Source: CAYRPN01 sp964426135 (lineage in GTDB: Bacteria > Planctomycetota > Phycisphaerae > Phycisphaerales > Phycisphaeraceae). From it: DNA of 64,000 nt. Shown in pieces: positions 51,959 to 61,088 of the stretch (within the stretch, counting starts at the first letter, position 1; each line of letters begins with the position of its first letter). The position numbers were made by a program, and so were the translations under genes. The stretch covers positions 1-64,000 of the forward strand of contig CAYRPN010000005.1 in assembly GCA_964426135.1 (NCBI GenBank), written 5' to 3'. The notes beneath the pieces were generated by a model. That model was not told the origin of the DNA, did not search any database, and saw nothing but the letters and a program-made list of their open reading frames with translations.

Positions 51959-53416
51959 ATGTGTATCCGGTGGACTGTCATCCTGGTATTCATCTGCGGC
52001 TTAGCAGTTGGGGCGGCCTTGGTGTTTCATCGGCCTGTGTCCTCACAATCCCTTCCTCCCGTACATCCGATTGCAACCCATCCTGCGCCGCTCACCAGTC
52101 CGGTTTCTCTGGAAGTCGCCTCCGTTGCTTTTCGATCTTCCGCTCACGCAGCTTTGCACAAGATCGAGCGTGAAACCGTTGAATACGAGGACGCTTGGGG
52201 GCCATACGGTCTCTACACCGTGCTTTCGCGCCAGGACCACTCGATGCTCATCGAGGCATTGAGCTTCGATCACGCGGATGTCCAGTACATGGCCTGCATG
52301 GTCCTGCTGAAATTGAAGCTTGAAAGCATCACGTCAGAAGAGTTGCAACGAGTCGTACCACTGGTATCCGCAAGAACGGTGGTGGCGAGTGTTGCCGCAG
52401 ATCTGTTGAGCCTGTACGGGGGCGAGGGGCATCGCATGCTCGCAGACTTGATGGTGGGCGATGATCCCGTTGTCGCCGTCCGCGCGGCAATCGCCTTGCT
52501 GGAGGGAAGGGAAGATCTCGACGAAGGGCTCCGCATGCGATCGATCGTTCATTTGCGCGACGCGTTGCTGAATGCCGATGGCAAGGCCGCAAATCTGGCT
52601 CTGAACTACCTCTACAATCATTCCGTCCCCGAGATTCTACCTTGGCTTCGTGAGAACGCCCGCAATGATGAACTGGGTGAACGGCGCAGAAGCGCCGTCT
52701 CGGTACTGGTTCATCAGATCACCAGGTACAACCGTCCGGTCACACCACAGGACTATCAGTTGTTCGTTCAACTTCTGGGCGACAAGAGCGTTTCGATTCA
52801 ATGCGAAGCTCTTTCGGCCATGCATTGCTTCGCCTTGACCCGCGAGGCGATCCTGGCTGCGATCGCCATGACCGACGATCCGAGCGAGGGCTTGCGCGCG
52901 CTAGGCGTTGGGTTTCTGTGTGCCATTCCCGATGCGGACGAAGCGATTCGTGCGGTGATTCGGCGACGATTGCTGGATGAATCAGACTATGTGGTCAACG
53001 AGGCGGTTCAAGCCGTAGCACGGCTGAACGATCGTGATTCGTTGCCAATGCTGGTGCAGCTGCTCGCTGGGCCGACTGACGAAGGCGAGCGACTGAGGGA
53101 CTGTCAGATCAGAGCTGGTCAACTGATCGCCGCGTGGACGGGCCAGGACTTCAAGTTCGATCAGCTGAGGTTGTGTGGACTCGGGGCGGCCCAGGCGATG
53201 CAGATGAAAGAAAGGGGAGAGAAAATCGGCGGTGAGGAAGGTCGGGCGAGGATCGAACTGGCGAAAATGATGTTGATGCATCACCGGGAATCGGCGCGCG
53301 CGATGGAGGCGGACCAGAACCGCAAGTTTCTGGCAGAACGAGAACAACTGCTCGCTTGGTGGATGAGACGTGGTGTTACGGAGTTCAGGGCGATTCCGCT
53401 TCGTCCGGAACGCTAG
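51959..53416 (+). CDS. Membrane-anchored HEAT-repeat-like protein
   Basis: The 485-residue protein has an N-terminal anchor (TVILVFICGLAVGAALVFHR) and long runs of helical pairs like HEAT repeats: ADVQYMACMVLLKLKLESIT, PVVAVRAAIALLEGREDLDE, VVNEAVQAVARLNDRDSLPM. It should face the periplasm and bind other proteins. The stop TAG is part of the CTAG at the border of the element at 53413-53604, so insertion may have clipped the original C-terminus. It follows nuoB by 22 bases but has no known tie to it. Confidence 0.72.
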   Translation: MCIRWTVILVFICGLAVGAALVFHRPVSSQSLPPVHPIATHPAPLTSPVSLEVASVAFRSSAHAALHKIERETVEYEDAWGPYGLYTVLSRQDHSMLIEALSFDHADVQYMACMVLLKLKLESITSEELQRVVPLVSARTVVASVAADLLSLYGGEGHRMLADLMVGDDPVVAVRAAIALLEGREDLDEGLRMRSIVHLRDALLNADGKAANLALNYLYNHSVPEILPWLRENARNDELGERRRSAVSVLVHQITRYNRPVTPQDYQLFVQLLGDKSVSIQCEALSAMHCFALTREAILAAIAMTDDPSEGLRALGVGFLCAIPDADEAIRAVIRRRLLDESDYVVNEAVQAVARLNDRDSLPMLVQLLAGPTDEGERLRDCQIRAGQLIAAWTGQDFKFDQLRLCGLGAAQAMQMKERGEKIGGEEGRARIELAKMMLMHHRESARAMEADQNRKFLAEREQLLAWWMRRGVTEFRAIPLRPER

Positions 53417-53604
53417 ACTCTGTTTCAAAATCTCGACGTCGGCACTCCGGTTCCTCTTAGGGAGAGGCTGGGGTGAGGGTCGAGAGGTACGAATTTCGCA
53501 TGAATCGCCGCATCATGCAGTACGTACGTCTCGACCCTCATCCAGCCTCGCGGACTCGGCCACTCTCTCCTTGGACGGGAGAGGGTTTTTGAAACAGAGC
53601 CTAG
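53413..53604. mobile_element. CTAG-flanked MITE-like element
   Basis: The ends ACTCTGTTTCAAAA (53417-53430) and TTTTGAAACAGAGC (53587-53600) are inverted with one mismatch, and each is bordered by CTAG (53413-53416 and 53601-53604), which could be a 4-base target duplication. The interior is a CCCTCACCCC-type inverted repeat (GAGGCTGGGGTGAGGGTCGA against TCGACCCTCATCCAGCC). No coding sequence. Confidence 0.65.
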
Positions 53605-53609
53605 TTGAG

Positions 53610-55586
53610 TCACCCCGCCGCCTCGATCAACTCTTCCACCTGCTTGCGCGTCGTTTCCGTCACGCCTTTGCCCGCGAGCATTTCCGCCAGTTCCTCTATG
53701 CGATCCTTGCCTTGCAGCAGCGTCACGGTGGTGACGGTCTGCCGGGCGTCGCCTTTGCCGGTGACCGCTTTGGCGATGCGCATGTGGCGGTCGGCGAAGG
53801 CCGCGATCTGCGGCAGGTGCGTGATGCAGAGAATCTGATGATCGCCGCTGCCGTCGTTCGCATCGCTTGCCGCCGCCGCGCCGTTGGCTGAGAGCTTGGA
53901 GCCTTTCGCGGCTTTGCCCTTCGACTTGACGCTCTTCGCTTTTGTTTCCGCGCCGCGCGGGCAGACGCCCGCCGCCAGTTCGCGCAGCTTCTGTCCGATC
54001 ACGGTGCCCATGCGTCCGCCGATGTTCGCGTCGATCTCGTCGAAGACCAGCACGCTGATGCGGTCGCTGTGCGCCAGCACGGATTTGAGCGCGAGCATGA
54101 TGCGCGACAGTTCGCCGCCGCTGGCGATCTTGCGCAATGGCCGGGCGGGCTGGCCGGGGTTGGTGCGCACCAGCATCTCGACGCGATCGAAACCGGTGGT
54201 GGTGGGGGCGGGTGTCTTGAGACCAGAATCCTGAGGCCTGAGTCCAGCGTCTGGAGTCGCGGCACTCGTGGATGTCGTGTGTGCGCCGGCAGCATTCTGC
54301 GCCGGCTCTTCGTCGAAATCACCTTTGCCTGTGAACTCGACTTCCAGTTCCGCATCCGCCATGCCCAGCTCACGCAGTTCCGCCTGCACCAGTGGCGCCA
54401 GTTTCCGTGCCGCCGTTCGCCGTTGTTCGCTTAGGCGACCGCCGATCTCGATGAGGCGGTCGCTCAGGTCGGCCAGCTTGCTCTCCAGTTGCGAGGAGTC
54501 CGCGTCATCGCCGCGCAGCTTGTCGAGTTGCTCCTGGATCTGCACGCGATGGGCGATGACCTCAGCCACCGGATCATTGGCGGATGCCGGGGCGGTTTCG
54601 CCGCCGCGGCGAGCGGTGGGCCGGCGATTCGCTCCATACTTGGCGATGAGCCGATTCAGCGTGTTGAGGCGTTCCTCGACCTCCGCCATTTCGCGCGGAT
54701 CGTGGTCCAGGCGATCCACATAGCGCGACAGTTCAAACGCCGTGTCCTGCAGTGAAAGCGTGGACGACCGCACCTGATCGCTGATGGCGCGGAGCTCTTC
54801 GTCGAGCTGCGAAAGATCGCCCAGCAGGTGCGAGAGAATCTGCAGTCGCTCGATGATCGAGCCTTCGCTGTCGTACATCGCGGCATAGGCCTGCCCCGCG
54901 TCGCGCTTCAGCTTCTGCAGATTGGTCAAGAGCGAATGACGGGCCTTCAGTTCCGCGTACTCGCCCGGCTGCGGGTCGGCGGCGTCGATCTCCTGCGCCT
55001 GGAACTCGTACAAGTCCAATTGCTGGCGACGCAAGGTCTGCGAAGCGCCCAGATCGCGCAGTCGCTGCTTCAGGTCGAGCACCTCGTGGTAGACCGCAGC
55101 GAACTCTTCGCGCAGGTCGAGGCAGCGCCCGAAACCATCGAGCACGAGCAACTGGTTCGACGGTTTGAGCAGGTATTGATGATCGTGTTGCCCGTGGACA
55201 TCCACGAGCAGTTCGCCGATGGCGCGGATCATCGCCGTCGTCGCCGGTTGCCCGTTGACGCTGGCGCTGCTGCGGCCCGAGGCGTGCAGCTTGCGCGTGA
55301 TGAGCAGTGGTTCGCCGGCGGTCAGCGTCAGGTCGGCGGCGGCCTCGATGGCGCGGGCCACCGACGGATCGCGCACTTCGAACACGCCGCTGATCCGCGC
55401 CTCCTCCGCGCCGATGCGCAGCATGTCCGCGCCGGCCGATCGCAGGCCCAGCAGCATTTCAAACGCCCCGATGATCAGGCTCTTGCCCGCGCCGGTCTGT
55501 CCGGTGAAGCAGTTGAGCCCACCGGAAAGCTCGATGCAGGCATCCTCGATCACCGCCAGGTTCGATATGTGTAATTCGCGGAGCAT
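53610..55586 (-). CDS. recN: DNA repair protein RecN
   Basis: RecN is an SMC-like ATPase acting in double-strand break repair. This 658-residue protein has the Walker A FTGQTGAGKSLIIG, the QHDHQ of VDVHGQHDHQYLL, two coiled-coil arms, the signature KIASGGELSRIMLALK and Walker B VLVFDEIDANIGG, with the closing ITHLPQIAAFADRH. It is about 100 residues longer than E. coli RecN: a low-complexity insert before SGGEL (about 440-475) and a Lys/Ala-rich insert after the Walker B region (about 565-595). Part of the first insert is coded by DNA like the GACTCAGGACTC repeats. Confidence 0.93.
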   Translation of the reverse strand: MLRELHISNLAVIEDACIELSGGLNCFTGQTGAGKSLIIGAFEMLLGLRSAGADMLRIGAEEARISGVFEVRDPSVARAIEAAADLTLTAGEPLLITRKLHASGRSSASVNGQPATTAMIRAIGELLVDVHGQHDHQYLLKPSNQLLVLDGFGRCLDLREEFAAVYHEVLDLKQRLRDLGASQTLRRQQLDLYEFQAQEIDAADPQPGEYAELKARHSLLTNLQKLKRDAGQAYAAMYDSEGSIIERLQILSHLLGDLSQLDEELRAISDQVRSSTLSLQDTAFELSRYVDRLDHDPREMAEVEERLNTLNRLIAKYGANRRPTARRGGETAPASANDPVAEVIAHRVQIQEQLDKLRGDDADSSQLESKLADLSDRLIEIGGRLSEQRRTAARKLAPLVQAELRELGMADAELEVEFTGKGDFDEEPAQNAAGAHTTSTSAATPDAGLRPQDSGLKTPAPTTTGFDRVEMLVRTNPGQPARPLRKIASGGELSRIMLALKSVLAHSDRISVLVFDEIDANIGGRMGTVIGQKLRELAAGVCPRGAETKAKSVKSKGKAAKGSKLSANGAAAASDANDGSGDHQILCITHLPQIAAFADRHMRIAKAVTGKGDARQTVTTVTLLQGKDRIEELAEMLAGKGVTETTRKQVEELIEAAG

Positions 55587-55717
55587 CCGTACCCTTTGAA
55601 TGGTTTCGTTCTATCATAATCTTCCGCGGCTGCGCTGCTTTGGGCCCGATGGCTGGACTGACGGTTCATGTGCTTTGATCGCCGCGGTTGCGTTCCATCT
55701 GCTGGAGACACGCTCGG

Positions 55718-58700
55718 ATGAGTGGAAGCCGGTATCTATCTTTATGCCTCGCGCTTGCGCTGCTGGTGCTCTCGCCTGCTCCGGCGTCGTCGGCCAGTGA
55801 TGCCGCGCGGCTTGCGCAGGCCGATCCGGCCAAGCCGGCTCCTGCGAAAATTGATCCCGCGAAGACCGATCCGACGAAGGTCGAGCCGACGAAAGTCGAT
55901 CCGACGGTGACCGATCCGACGAAGGAGCCGGTCACACCGGATAAGGCGAAGGAACTCAATCCCTGGCTGACGCTGGATCTATTGAACACGCGGCTGAATG
56001 AACTGAAGGAGAACAAGGAACTGACTGACGAGGAAAGGACTGCCGCGTCGGACCAGATCAAGTCGGCGATCACGCTGGTGAACAACGCCGCCAAGGTGCG
56101 CGAGCAGGCTGCCAGCGATCGCAAGATGGTGGAGGGCGCTGCCGCCGAGGCGGAGCGCATTCGACTCCTGCTCAAGGCGATGGATGAATCGCCTCCGGCG
56201 CCGTTCATTGCCAATGTCGGGGCCGACGTGACCACGGCCCAGTTGCAGGACCAGTTGACCCGCGCCAAGCAGGATTTGAAGCTGCGCCAGGAAGAGCTCG
56301 CCGCGGCCGACGCGGCGGTGAAAAACCTGAAAGACAGCCCCGCACGCTATCGCAGTCTTGGCGCCGAAGCGCAGACGAAACTGGCGGTGGTGCTGGCGAA
56401 GCTGGCGCCGGACGTGCCGGCGCCACCGGACGAGAAGCCGGCCATCACGCAGGCGCGGCGTGTGAACCTGCGCGCCAGCGAACGGTCTTTGAAGTACGAG
56501 ATCGACCGCTACGAACAGCTCGCCCTGGCGCAGGACAGTCTCGCGCCTCTGCGGATCGCCCAGCGAGACCTGGTGGCGCGGCAGGTCGCGCCGGCTGAGC
56601 AGAAGGTCAAGGCGCTGGAGGATGCCGTTGTCCGTCGCAAGGCCGACGAGGCGGCGCTGGCGGTGGTGGAGGCGCAGCGGGCATTGCATGAAGCCGTGAA
56701 CAAGGCGCCGCAGATTCGCGAACTGGTCATGCGAAACGCCAAGCTGGCGACTGAGAACACGGCCTATCAGCAGCAGGCGGCGGGCGCCGAAAAGGACGCC
56801 CAGACGGCGAAGATCGAAGTGGCGGAGTTGGAGAAGGAGATCGCGCAGTTGAAAGAGAAGGTGACGCGCAGCGGCATTGATCGCCGGCTGGCCCGCAACC
56901 TGATCAAGCGGCGCCGCTCGCTGATGAGTGTGCGCGATGTGGATCGGAGCATCGCCGAGCTGAACGTCAAAGTCCACAAGTATGAAGAGGAGCAGGAACT
57001 GATCCTGGAGGAACGCAAAAAGCTCGACAACTTCGACGCCGTGGTCAAGGCGAAGTTGGACACCACCGATTCGAACGTGGGCGCGGTCCGACAGGCGCAG
57101 ATCGAAGCGGAAGTCCGCCAGCAACTGACCAAGCTGAAGGAGAACCTCACCGCGCAGGCGGACCACCTGGGCAGTCTTTACGAGAGCTTCGAGCAGCGTG
57201 ATGAACTGGAGCGCAAGCGTCGCACGCTGATCGTGGATTACCAGGCGTTCATCGATCAGAACCTGCTCTGGATCGCGGATGCGGACCCGGTGGGCACTTC
57301 GTCGTTTCCGATGGCGGGCGAGGCGATCGTCTGGTTGGTGTCGCCGACGGCGTGGACGCAGGAGTTCCTGCCCACGCTGTGGGAGGAAATGATCGCCAAC
57401 GCGTGGATTTCAGCGACGGTGCTGGTGGTGGTGCTGGGGCTGTTGCTGTCGCGCTGGCGCGTTCGCCGGCGGCTGCAGGAAATTGAAGAACTGATGAAGA
57501 AGGTGGACACCGACAGCTTCGGTTTGACGCCACAGGCGATCGCGCTCACCGTGCTGCGCGTGTTGCCCTTGCCGCTCCTGTGCCTCTATGTGTCGTATCT
57601 GCTTCGCGACTCATGGCGGGCGCACGATTTCACGCGTGCGGTTGCGGCGGGCCTGGGCGCCGCGTCGGCGACTTACCTGGCGCTGCGGTCCTTGAAGTCG
57701 ATGCTCCGGCCCCACGGCATCGCCGAGGTCCATCTGCGCTGGCAGGAACGCACCGTCACCACTCTGCGCGGGGAGATGCGCTGGCTCCTCGTCGTCGGTC
57801 CGCCGGCGTCGTTCGTGATGGCGTCACTGTCGTGGCTGGAGCGCGACGCCTACACCGATTCGCTTGCCCGGCTCGTGTTCATGGCGTTCATGGTCGCCGC
57901 GGCCGTCTTCTCGTACCGCGTTTTTCATCCCACGCGAGGCGCCGTGGCCGCCTGGACCGCCGACAATCCAAGCGGATTCTTCTACCGCACCCGGTTCATC
58001 TGGTTCCCCGGCATGATCGCCACTTTGATCGCCATGGGCGTGCTGGCGGGCGTCGGCTACTTCTACACCGCCCGGCAACTGGGCGGGCAGCGCCTGCAGG
58101 CCACGCTCTGGCTTCTGCTGGGTGTGCTGACCGTGCATAGCCTGCTGCTTCGCTGGTTGTTCATCACCCGGCGGCGCTTCGCGATGCAGAAAGCTCGCGA
58201 GATGCGCGAAGCGGCCGAACGCGCCGGTTCCGGCGCGCCCGCCGCCGCCGCCGCCAGCGCGCCGGCGATGGACCTGGCACAGATCAACGAGCAGACGCAG
58301 CACCTGATCCGCTCGCTCATGACCGTCGCCACCGTCGTGGGCATGTACCTGATCTGGTCGGGCGTGTTGCCGGCCCTGCGCATTCTCGATCACATCAATC
58401 TCTGGGAGCATTCGCGCGGCGTCGACAACACGGTGCGCTACATCACGCTGGGCAACGTGCTCATTGCGGTGCTGGCCGGCTTTCTCACCTACGTGGCGAG
58501 CCGAAACGTGCCCGGTCTGCTGGAGATCACGATCCTCAAGCGCACGCCCCTGGACGCCGGCGGACGCTACGCGTTCGCTACCATCTCGCGCTACGTCATC
58601 ACCGTGGTGGGCGTGGTCTTGATGTTCCAGGCGATCGGCGTCGGCTGGGATCAGGTGCAGTGGCTGGTCGCCGCGGTCAGCCTCGGCCTCGGCTTCGGCC

Positions 58701-59341
58701 TGCAGGAAATCTTCGCCAACTTCGTCTCGGGCCTCATCATTCTCTTCGAGCGGCCTGTGCGCGTCGGCGACATGGTCACCGTGGGCGACACGAGTGGCAC
58801 CGTCCTGCGCATCCGCATCCGCGCCACCACCATTCAGGACGCGGATCGCAAGGAACTGATCGTGCCCAACAAGGAGTTCGTCACCGGCCGCATCCTCAAC
58901 TGGACGCTGTCCGACACGGTCACCCGCGTCACCATTCTGGTGGGCGTGGCGTATGAGTCGGACACGGCGCTGGCGCAGAAGCTGCTGCTGCGATGCGCCG
59001 ACGAGCATCCGCTGGTGATGAAAGACCCGGCCCCGGTGATCCTTCGCGATGGCTTCGGCGACAGTTCGATCAACTTCAAGCTGTTCGTGTTCGCCAAGAC
59101 ACTGGCCGACCGACTGCCGGTGACCAACGATCTGCATGCCGCGGTCGAGCGACTTTTCCGCGAACACGGCATTTCCATCCCGTTCCCTCAGCGCGACTTG
59201 CACGTTCGCTCGCTGGATGACAGCGTCATGGCTGCGATGAGCAGCGGCAACGGCCACGCGCCGGTGACGCCCGCGATCAATCGCCCGTTGCCCATGCCCT
59301 CGCCGGCGATGGAGGCGAAGGACGAACTGGGCCCGGAGTGA
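55718..59341 (+). CDS. Large mechanosensitive ion channel (MscK/MscS family)
   Basis: The 1207-residue protein has a signal peptide (ending near PASSASDA), a Pro/Lys/Asp tandem stretch (DPAKPAPAKIDPAKTDPTKV and on), a long periplasmic coiled-coil region (about 80-520), about ten membrane helices, and the MscS core: VAAVSLGLGFGLQEIFANFV pore helix, LFERPVRVGDMVTVGDTSGT and PNKEFVTGRILNW beta domain. It opens under membrane tension to release solutes. It is MscK-like in size and layout. The start at 55718 has GGAG upstream. Confidence 0.9.
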   Translation: MSGSRYLSLCLALALLVLSPAPASSASDAARLAQADPAKPAPAKIDPAKTDPTKVEPTKVDPTVTDPTKEPVTPDKAKELNPWLTLDLLNTRLNELKENKELTDEERTAASDQIKSAITLVNNAAKVREQAASDRKMVEGAAAEAERIRLLLKAMDESPPAPFIANVGADVTTAQLQDQLTRAKQDLKLRQEELAAADAAVKNLKDSPARYRSLGAEAQTKLAVVLAKLAPDVPAPPDEKPAITQARRVNLRASERSLKYEIDRYEQLALAQDSLAPLRIAQRDLVARQVAPAEQKVKALEDAVVRRKADEAALAVVEAQRALHEAVNKAPQIRELVMRNAKLATENTAYQQQAAGAEKDAQTAKIEVAELEKEIAQLKEKVTRSGIDRRLARNLIKRRRSLMSVRDVDRSIAELNVKVHKYEEEQELILEERKKLDNFDAVVKAKLDTTDSNVGAVRQAQIEAEVRQQLTKLKENLTAQADHLGSLYESFEQRDELERKRRTLIVDYQAFIDQNLLWIADADPVGTSSFPMAGEAIVWLVSPTAWTQEFLPTLWEEMIANAWISATVLVVVLGLLLSRWRVRRRLQEIEELMKKVDTDSFGLTPQAIALTVLRVLPLPLLCLYVSYLLRDSWRAHDFTRAVAAGLGAASATYLALRSLKSMLRPHGIAEVHLRWQERTVTTLRGEMRWLLVVGPPASFVMASLSWLERDAYTDSLARLVFMAFMVAAAVFSYRVFHPTRGAVAAWTADNPSGFFYRTRFIWFPGMIATLIAMGVLAGVGYFYTARQLGGQRLQATLWLLLGVLTVHSLLLRWLFITRRRFAMQKAREMREAAERAGSGAPAAAAASAPAMDLAQINEQTQHLIRSLMTVATVVGMYLIWSGVLPALRILDHINLWEHSRGVDNTVRYITLGNVLIAVLAGFLTYVASRNVPGLLEITILKRTPLDAGGRYAFATISRYVITVVGVVLMFQAIGVGWDQVQWLVAAVSLGLGFGLQEIFANFVSGLIILFERPVRVGDMVTVGDTSGTVLRIRIRATTIQDADRKELIVPNKEFVTGRILNWTLSDTVTRVTILVGVAYESDTALAQKLLLRCADEHPLVMKDPAPVILRDGFGDSSINFKLFVFAKTLADRLPVTNDLHAAVERLFREHGISIPFPQRDLHVRSLDDSVMAAMSSGNGHAPVTPAINRPLPMPSPAMEAKDELGPE

Positions 59342-59539
59342 CGGGGAGAGTTCCCTAGTCGCGGCTCCGCCTATCCACGGCAATGAACATCCGATTCAAG
59401 GGGACTCACGACCTGCCGCCGTTGTACGGAATCACCCGATTGCACACCCGCGCTGCTGAGTTAGGATAATTCATTGTTTCGCAACGTCTGCCGGCGCCTG
59501 GGCGTATGCCTGGTCGCCGGTTCCGCTGGGGATGCACGC

Positions 59540-60808
59540 ATGAGCACCAAGAACTTCACCTCCTCACCGCCCTCCGAGATTGCGCATGGCGCGTCCGGCG
59601 CCGTCGCCGCCGCCTCGTCGCGTCTGGCGGTGAACTGGATCGTGGGCCGATGGACGGACCTGTTCTGTTTCATCGGCGCCGCCGCGCTGGGGTATGGCAT
59701 GTTTTTCCTGCATGCGGGGCTGGCGATGAACATGGTGACGGTGTGGTTCGTGTGGTACATGTTCCTCGACTCGCCGCATTTCTTCGGCACCTATGCCCGC
59801 ACCTACTGCGACAAGGAAGAGTTCCGCCATCGCAAGGCGTTGCTGCTGGGAAGCATCGGCCTGCTGCTGATCGGACCCGCCGTCGTCCTCGCGTGTTTCG
59901 GTCTTCACCAGGCGGGCGCCGCGTGGTACAAGACGCCTTACATGGTGCTCGTGGCGTTCGTCTCCATCTGGGCTTACTGGCACGTCGTCCGGCAGCATTA
60001 CGGCATCATGTCGCTCTACAAGCGGAAGAACAACGACAGCGATGTGATCGACCGTTCGCTGGACCAGTGGGTGATCTACCTGGGCCTGTTCGCGCCGTTC
60101 GTGGCGTTTGCCGTGACCAACAACGAAGCTCGCGTGGCGCTTGGGATTTCGCAGGTGGCGGCCGATGGTTCGTTCACCAACTCGTGGCAGCGCGGCACCG
60201 GCTGGGAAGACTGGCTTCGACTGGGAACCATGTACGTCGCGGGCATCGCGCTGGTGCTGCTGATCGGCCGGCAGATCGTGCGCTTGCAGCGCGGAGCCAC
60301 GGTGAACGTGCCGAAGCTGATGTTCCTGGCCGCGGTGATTCCGCTGCACATGGTCGTCTGCTACCACCCCGGGTCCACGACGCTGGCGCTGCTGGGATTC
60401 TCCGCGTGCGTGACGATTTTTCACGATGTGCAGTACCACGCCATCGTGTGGTACCACCAGAAAAACCGCATGAAGAAAGCGGGCGATGATCGTTTCGCCA
60501 AGTACGGGCTGGCTGCAAGGATCAGCCGAAGCTTCCCCGTGTATTTCGCCTGCGCGGTGGCGATGGGCGTGACGCTGGGCCTGCTCGGTTGCGTGATCGA
60601 AGTGAACCCCGGCTGCTTCCCGAGCTGGGTGCCGCTCGTCGCGTCGAGGCACACGCTCATCTTCGGCCAAGTGACGTTGAACGAACTGTTCTACAGCGTG
60701 TTCCTCGGCGTGCTCATGCACCACTACTTCGTCGACCAGTTCATCTGGCGGCCGAGCAAGGACGCCAACCTGCAGAAGGATTTGAAACTGAACGCCGGGC
60801 GACGGTAA
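59540..60808 (+). CDS. Polytopic membrane protein with conserved-looking His motifs
   Basis: The 422-residue protein has about nine or ten hydrophobic segments and no signal peptide. Polar residues cluster at helix ends: FLDSPHFFGTYARTY, SIWAYWHVVRQHYGIMSLYK, IFHDVQYHAIVWYHQKNR and VLMHHYFVDQFIWR. These His-rich stretches recall membrane di-iron or heme enzymes, but the spacing does not match the desaturase boxes. It could be an oxidase, hydroxylase or transporter. The 198-base gap before it shows nothing recognisable. The start at 59540 is the first good ATG. Confidence 0.7.
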   Translation: MSTKNFTSSPPSEIAHGASGAVAAASSRLAVNWIVGRWTDLFCFIGAAALGYGMFFLHAGLAMNMVTVWFVWYMFLDSPHFFGTYARTYCDKEEFRHRKALLLGSIGLLLIGPAVVLACFGLHQAGAAWYKTPYMVLVAFVSIWAYWHVVRQHYGIMSLYKRKNNDSDVIDRSLDQWVIYLGLFAPFVAFAVTNNEARVALGISQVAADGSFTNSWQRGTGWEDWLRLGTMYVAGIALVLLIGRQIVRLQRGATVNVPKLMFLAAVIPLHMVVCYHPGSTTLALLGFSACVTIFHDVQYHAIVWYHQKNRMKKAGDDRFAKYGLAARISRSFPVYFACAVAMGVTLGLLGCVIEVNPGCFPSWVPLVASRHTLIFGQVTLNELFYSVFLGVLMHHYFVDQFIWRPSKDANLQKDLKLNAGRR

Positions 60809-60841
60809 TGAAAATCAGGCCACCGCTGCTAGAATAGTTGC

Positions 60842-61072
60842 ATGACCTCCGACAACTTCCAGCACGTCATCGGAGCGATCTTCGCGCGACAGCCCTTTCA
60901 TCCCTTCACCGTGGTATTGCAGGGCGGCGAGCGATTTGAAGTCGACCATCCGAACGCGATGGCGACGCGCGACGGAGTTGCCGTCTTCTTCGCGCCGGGC
61001 GGCATTCCGATCTGGTTCGATCACGACAGCGTGACGCAAATCATCAGCGACACCGCAGGCGCGGCCGCTTGA
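60842..61072 (+). CDS. Small hypothetical protein
   Basis: The 76-residue protein (MTSDNFQHVIGAIFARQPFH, then FTVVLQGGERFEVDHPNAMA) has a short helix and then five strands, compatible with a small barrel. It follows the membrane protein by 33 bases and may be co-transcribed. No motif tells its function. Confidence 0.65.
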   Translation: MTSDNFQHVIGAIFARQPFHPFTVVLQGGERFEVDHPNAMATRDGVAVFFAPGGIPIWFDHDSVTQIISDTAGAAA

Positions 61073-61088
61073 TTCTCCCAATCTCCAA

